Origin: CAZEBW01 sp964510205
Lineage (GTDB): Bacteria; Chloroflexota; Anaerolineae; VGOG01
DNA: 7,274 nt
Direction: 5' to 3'
NCBI GenBank assembly: GCA_964510205.1
Contig: CAZEBW010000127.1
Coordinates: forward strand, 1 to 7,274
The notes beneath the pieces were generated by a model. It saw only the letters and a program-made list of their open reading frames with translations. It made no database searches and was not told the origin of the DNA. Shown here piece by piece: positions 6,374-7,274 of this stretch. The number at the start of each line of letters is the position of its first letter. Position 1 is the first letter of the stretch. A program made the translations under genes and the position numbers.

Positions 6374-6394
6374 TCGCAGAAAATATGGTATAAT
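6366..6394 (+). promoter_or_regulatory. radC: Perfect consensus promoter, distal, toward radC
   Basis: TTGACA (6366-6371) and TATAAT (6389-6394) are both perfect and 17 bases apart. Transcription would start about 6401 and run 177 bases before the radC ATG, through two inverted repeats. Its -35 box is part of the 21-base repeat array, so it may be controlled by whatever binds there. Confidence 0.75.
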
Positions 6395-6409
6395 ATTGCA
6401 CAGAATAAC

Positions 6410-6457
6410 TAGAAATATATTGAAATCACTTAAATCAATATAAATCATTTAGTTCTA
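6410..6457 (+). repeat. AT-rich inverted repeat in the distal radC leader
   Basis: TATATTGA (6416-6423) and TCAATATA (6435-6442) are perfect complements around an 11-base loop, with outer TAGAA (6410-6414) and TTCTA (6453-6457) also complementary. AAATCA occurs three times here (6423, 6432, 6442), about one helical turn apart. It may be a leader fold or an operator; the stem is AT-rich and modest. Confidence 0.4.
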
Positions 6458-6469
6458 AAAAGAATACGT

Positions 6470-6497
6470 GGTCTCTGATCAAGCCCTGGCAGAGACC
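6470..6497 (+). repeat. Perfect 8-bp inverted repeat just upstream of the proximal radC promoter
   Basis: GGTCTCTG (6470-6477) pairs with CAGAGACC (6490-6497) around a 12-base loop. On the plus strand no T-run follows, so it is not a standard terminator for RNA from the distal promoter. On the minus strand a TTTTT lies about eight bases beyond the stem, too far for a good terminator. It ends ten bases before the proximal -35 box, a usual place for an operator. Confidence 0.5.
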
Positions 6498-6507
6498 CTG
6501 CCTCCCC

Positions 6508-6536
6508 TTGACAAGCGCGAAAATCTCGGTTATAGT
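6508..6536 (+). promoter_or_regulatory. radC: Proximal sigma70-type promoter for radC
   Basis: A perfect TTGACA (6508-6513) and TATAGT (6531-6536) are 17 bases apart. The start would be near 6543, leaving a leader of about 35 bases that includes the AAGGAGAGGAG ribosome binding region. Confidence 0.7.
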
Positions 6537-6577
6537 TCTGCCATAGAGATATCGCAAAAAAGGAGAGGAGTCGAATC

Positions 6578-7234
6578 ATGAATACAACCGCACTCGAGTA
6601 CCATCCCACAATCAAAGACTTGCCCGTAGGAGAACGTCCCCGAGAGAGACTGAAGAAATACGGAGCTGGTTCTCTCTCCAACGCTGAACTTCTAGCCATC
6701 ACATTGCGCACTGGAGTGGGCGGGGAGAATGTCCTCAACTTGGCTGCACGGCTACTAGCCAAATTCGGCGGCCTAATGGGTCTGGCTCGAGCCGGCTTCG
6801 GCGAGCTTTGTGGGGAAAAAGGGATAGGCGTCGCCAAAGCAGCTCAACTCAAGGCGGCGCTGGAACTAGGGCGAAGACTACTTATCGCCTCACCTGAGGA
6901 ACGCCTCCAGGTTAAGTCACCGAGCGACGCAGCTAACTTAATGATGATAGAAATGGGCATGCTGGAACAAGAGCACATGCGTCTCATTTTGCTGGACAGC
7001 AAGAACTACGTCTTGGACACCCCCACTATGTACATTGGGAGCTTGAACACGTCTGTCATCCGTGTCGGTGAGCTGTTTCGAGAAGCAATCAAGCAAAATT
7101 GCGCAGCCTTAATCGTAATCCACAACCATCCAAGCGGCGACCCCACCCCTTCACCTGAGGACATCGCAGTAACGGAGCTCATTACCCAAGCTGGCCAACT
7201 ACTGGACATTGATGTGCTTGATCGTGCGCCGTGA
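6578..7234 (+). CDS. radC: RadC-family JAMM/MPN+ domain protein, early stop near the C-terminus
   Basis: The 218-residue protein aligns by eye with RadC over almost its whole length. The N-terminal part has LPVGERPRERL (15-25), LSNAELLAITLRTG (33-46) and a helix-hairpin-helix-like GIGVAKAAQLKAALELGRR (82-100). The C-terminal JAMM metalloprotease-like domain keeps GELFREA (164-170, E165) and HNHPSGDPTPSPED (182-195), with H182, H184, S192 and D195 as the metal-site residues. RadC was once tied to DNA repair but that role is in doubt; its activity is unsettled. It ends LLDIDVLDRAP and stops, about 14 residues short: families normally continue as LDH, a glycine-bearing strand and SLRERG. The frame after the stop reads RERGQ near the expected place. 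GGAG lies seven bases before the ATG. Two promoters precede it. Gene identity is sure; whether the product is functional is not. Confidence 0.9.
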   Translation: MNTTALEYHPTIKDLPVGERPRERLKKYGAGSLSNAELLAITLRTGVGGENVLNLAARLLAKFGGLMGLARAGFGELCGEKGIGVAKAAQLKAALELGRRLLIASPEERLQVKSPSDAANLMMIEMGMLEQEHMRLILLDSKNYVLDTPTMYIGSLNTSVIRVGELFREAIKQNCAALIVIHNHPSGDPTPSPEDIAVTELITQAGQLLDIDVLDRAP

Positions 7235-7273
7235 AAGTTCTGTGTAGTAGTGCCCCATCGCGAGAGGGGCCAG
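7235..7273 (+). pseudogene. radC: Possible in-frame remnant of the radC C-terminus
   Basis: Reading on in the radC frame past TGA 7232-7234 gives KFCVVVPHRERGQ. RERGQ falls at the position where RadC proteins have the SLRERG ending, with the same total spacing from LDIDVLD as usual. The residues between do not match the family, so the segment is either degraded or altered by local errors. Confidence 0.35.
7252..7270. repeat. Small GC-rich inverted repeat after radC
   Basis: GCCCC (7252-7256) and GGGGC (7266-7270) can form a 5-bp stem with a 9-base loop containing TCGCGA. It could be the stem of a radC terminator, but the window ends four bases later so no T-run can be checked. Confidence 0.3.
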
Positions 7274-7274
7274 G

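Larger units (their letters stand above)
6226..6577. other. AT-rich divergent intergenic region between mnmG and radC
   Basis: This 352-base stretch has no supported gene and is far richer in A and T than the genes around it. It holds one promoter toward mnmG, two toward radC, a three-copy 21-base repeat and two inverted repeats, each listed separately. Frames crossing it on the minus strand are low-complexity or antisense to radC and have no family features. Confidence 0.8.

Noticed and set aside
6116..6837. Two minus-strand open frames across the mnmG-radC gap (130 and 110 codons)
   Set aside because: One is antisense to radC and the other covers AT-rich regulatory DNA and the mnmG promoter; neither resembles a protein family.
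7232..7234. TGA read as selenocysteine in radC
   Set aside because: The position is not catalytic in RadC, the residues after it do not match the family, and no selenocysteine insertion hairpin can be argued; loss of the C-terminus or an error is simpler.

Overview
The window reads as an ordinary chromosomal stretch of a GC-rich bacterium, with eight protein genes and well-formed sigma70-type promoters (TTGACA-like and TATAAT-like boxes, 17-base spacers) between them. The organism is most likely a member of Chloroflexota. This is inferred from the style of the two-helix membrane protein with double zinc ribbons and acidic tail, the Yip1-type membrane protein and the rhomboid; no rRNA or other marker is present to prove it.

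Left block (1-1580, minus strand): an HD-domain phosphohydrolase-like gene, then a Yip1-family membrane protein gene that runs off the left edge. They are probably co-transcribed from a promoter at 1551-1579. Middle left (1580-2280, plus strand): a divergent consensus promoter drives a small FMN nitroreductase. Its leader is mostly a roughly 100-base nested inverted repeat, the first stretch the genes do not explain.

Central block (2304-6225, minus strand): mnmG (tRNA wobble-uridine modification), then, behind a promoter of its own, a zinc-ribbon membrane protein, a rhomboid protease with its catalytic residues intact, and a small soluble protein made almost wholly of six 27-residue tandem repeats. 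The last three are tightly spaced and look like one operon. The repeat protein is the least familiar gene here.

Right block (6226-7274): a 352-base AT-rich divergent intergenic region holds the mnmG promoter, two near-perfect promoters toward radC, three CTTRACATA direct repeats exactly 21 bases apart, and two inverted repeats. radC has an intact JAMM metal site but stops about 14 residues early, and the same frame after its stop reads RERGQ, like the end of a normal RadC. No mobile element, CRISPR array, tRNA or rRNA was seen, and no defence or biosynthetic system. The notable items are the 27-residue repeat protein, the 21-base repeat array, the nitroreductase leader and the broken radC end.
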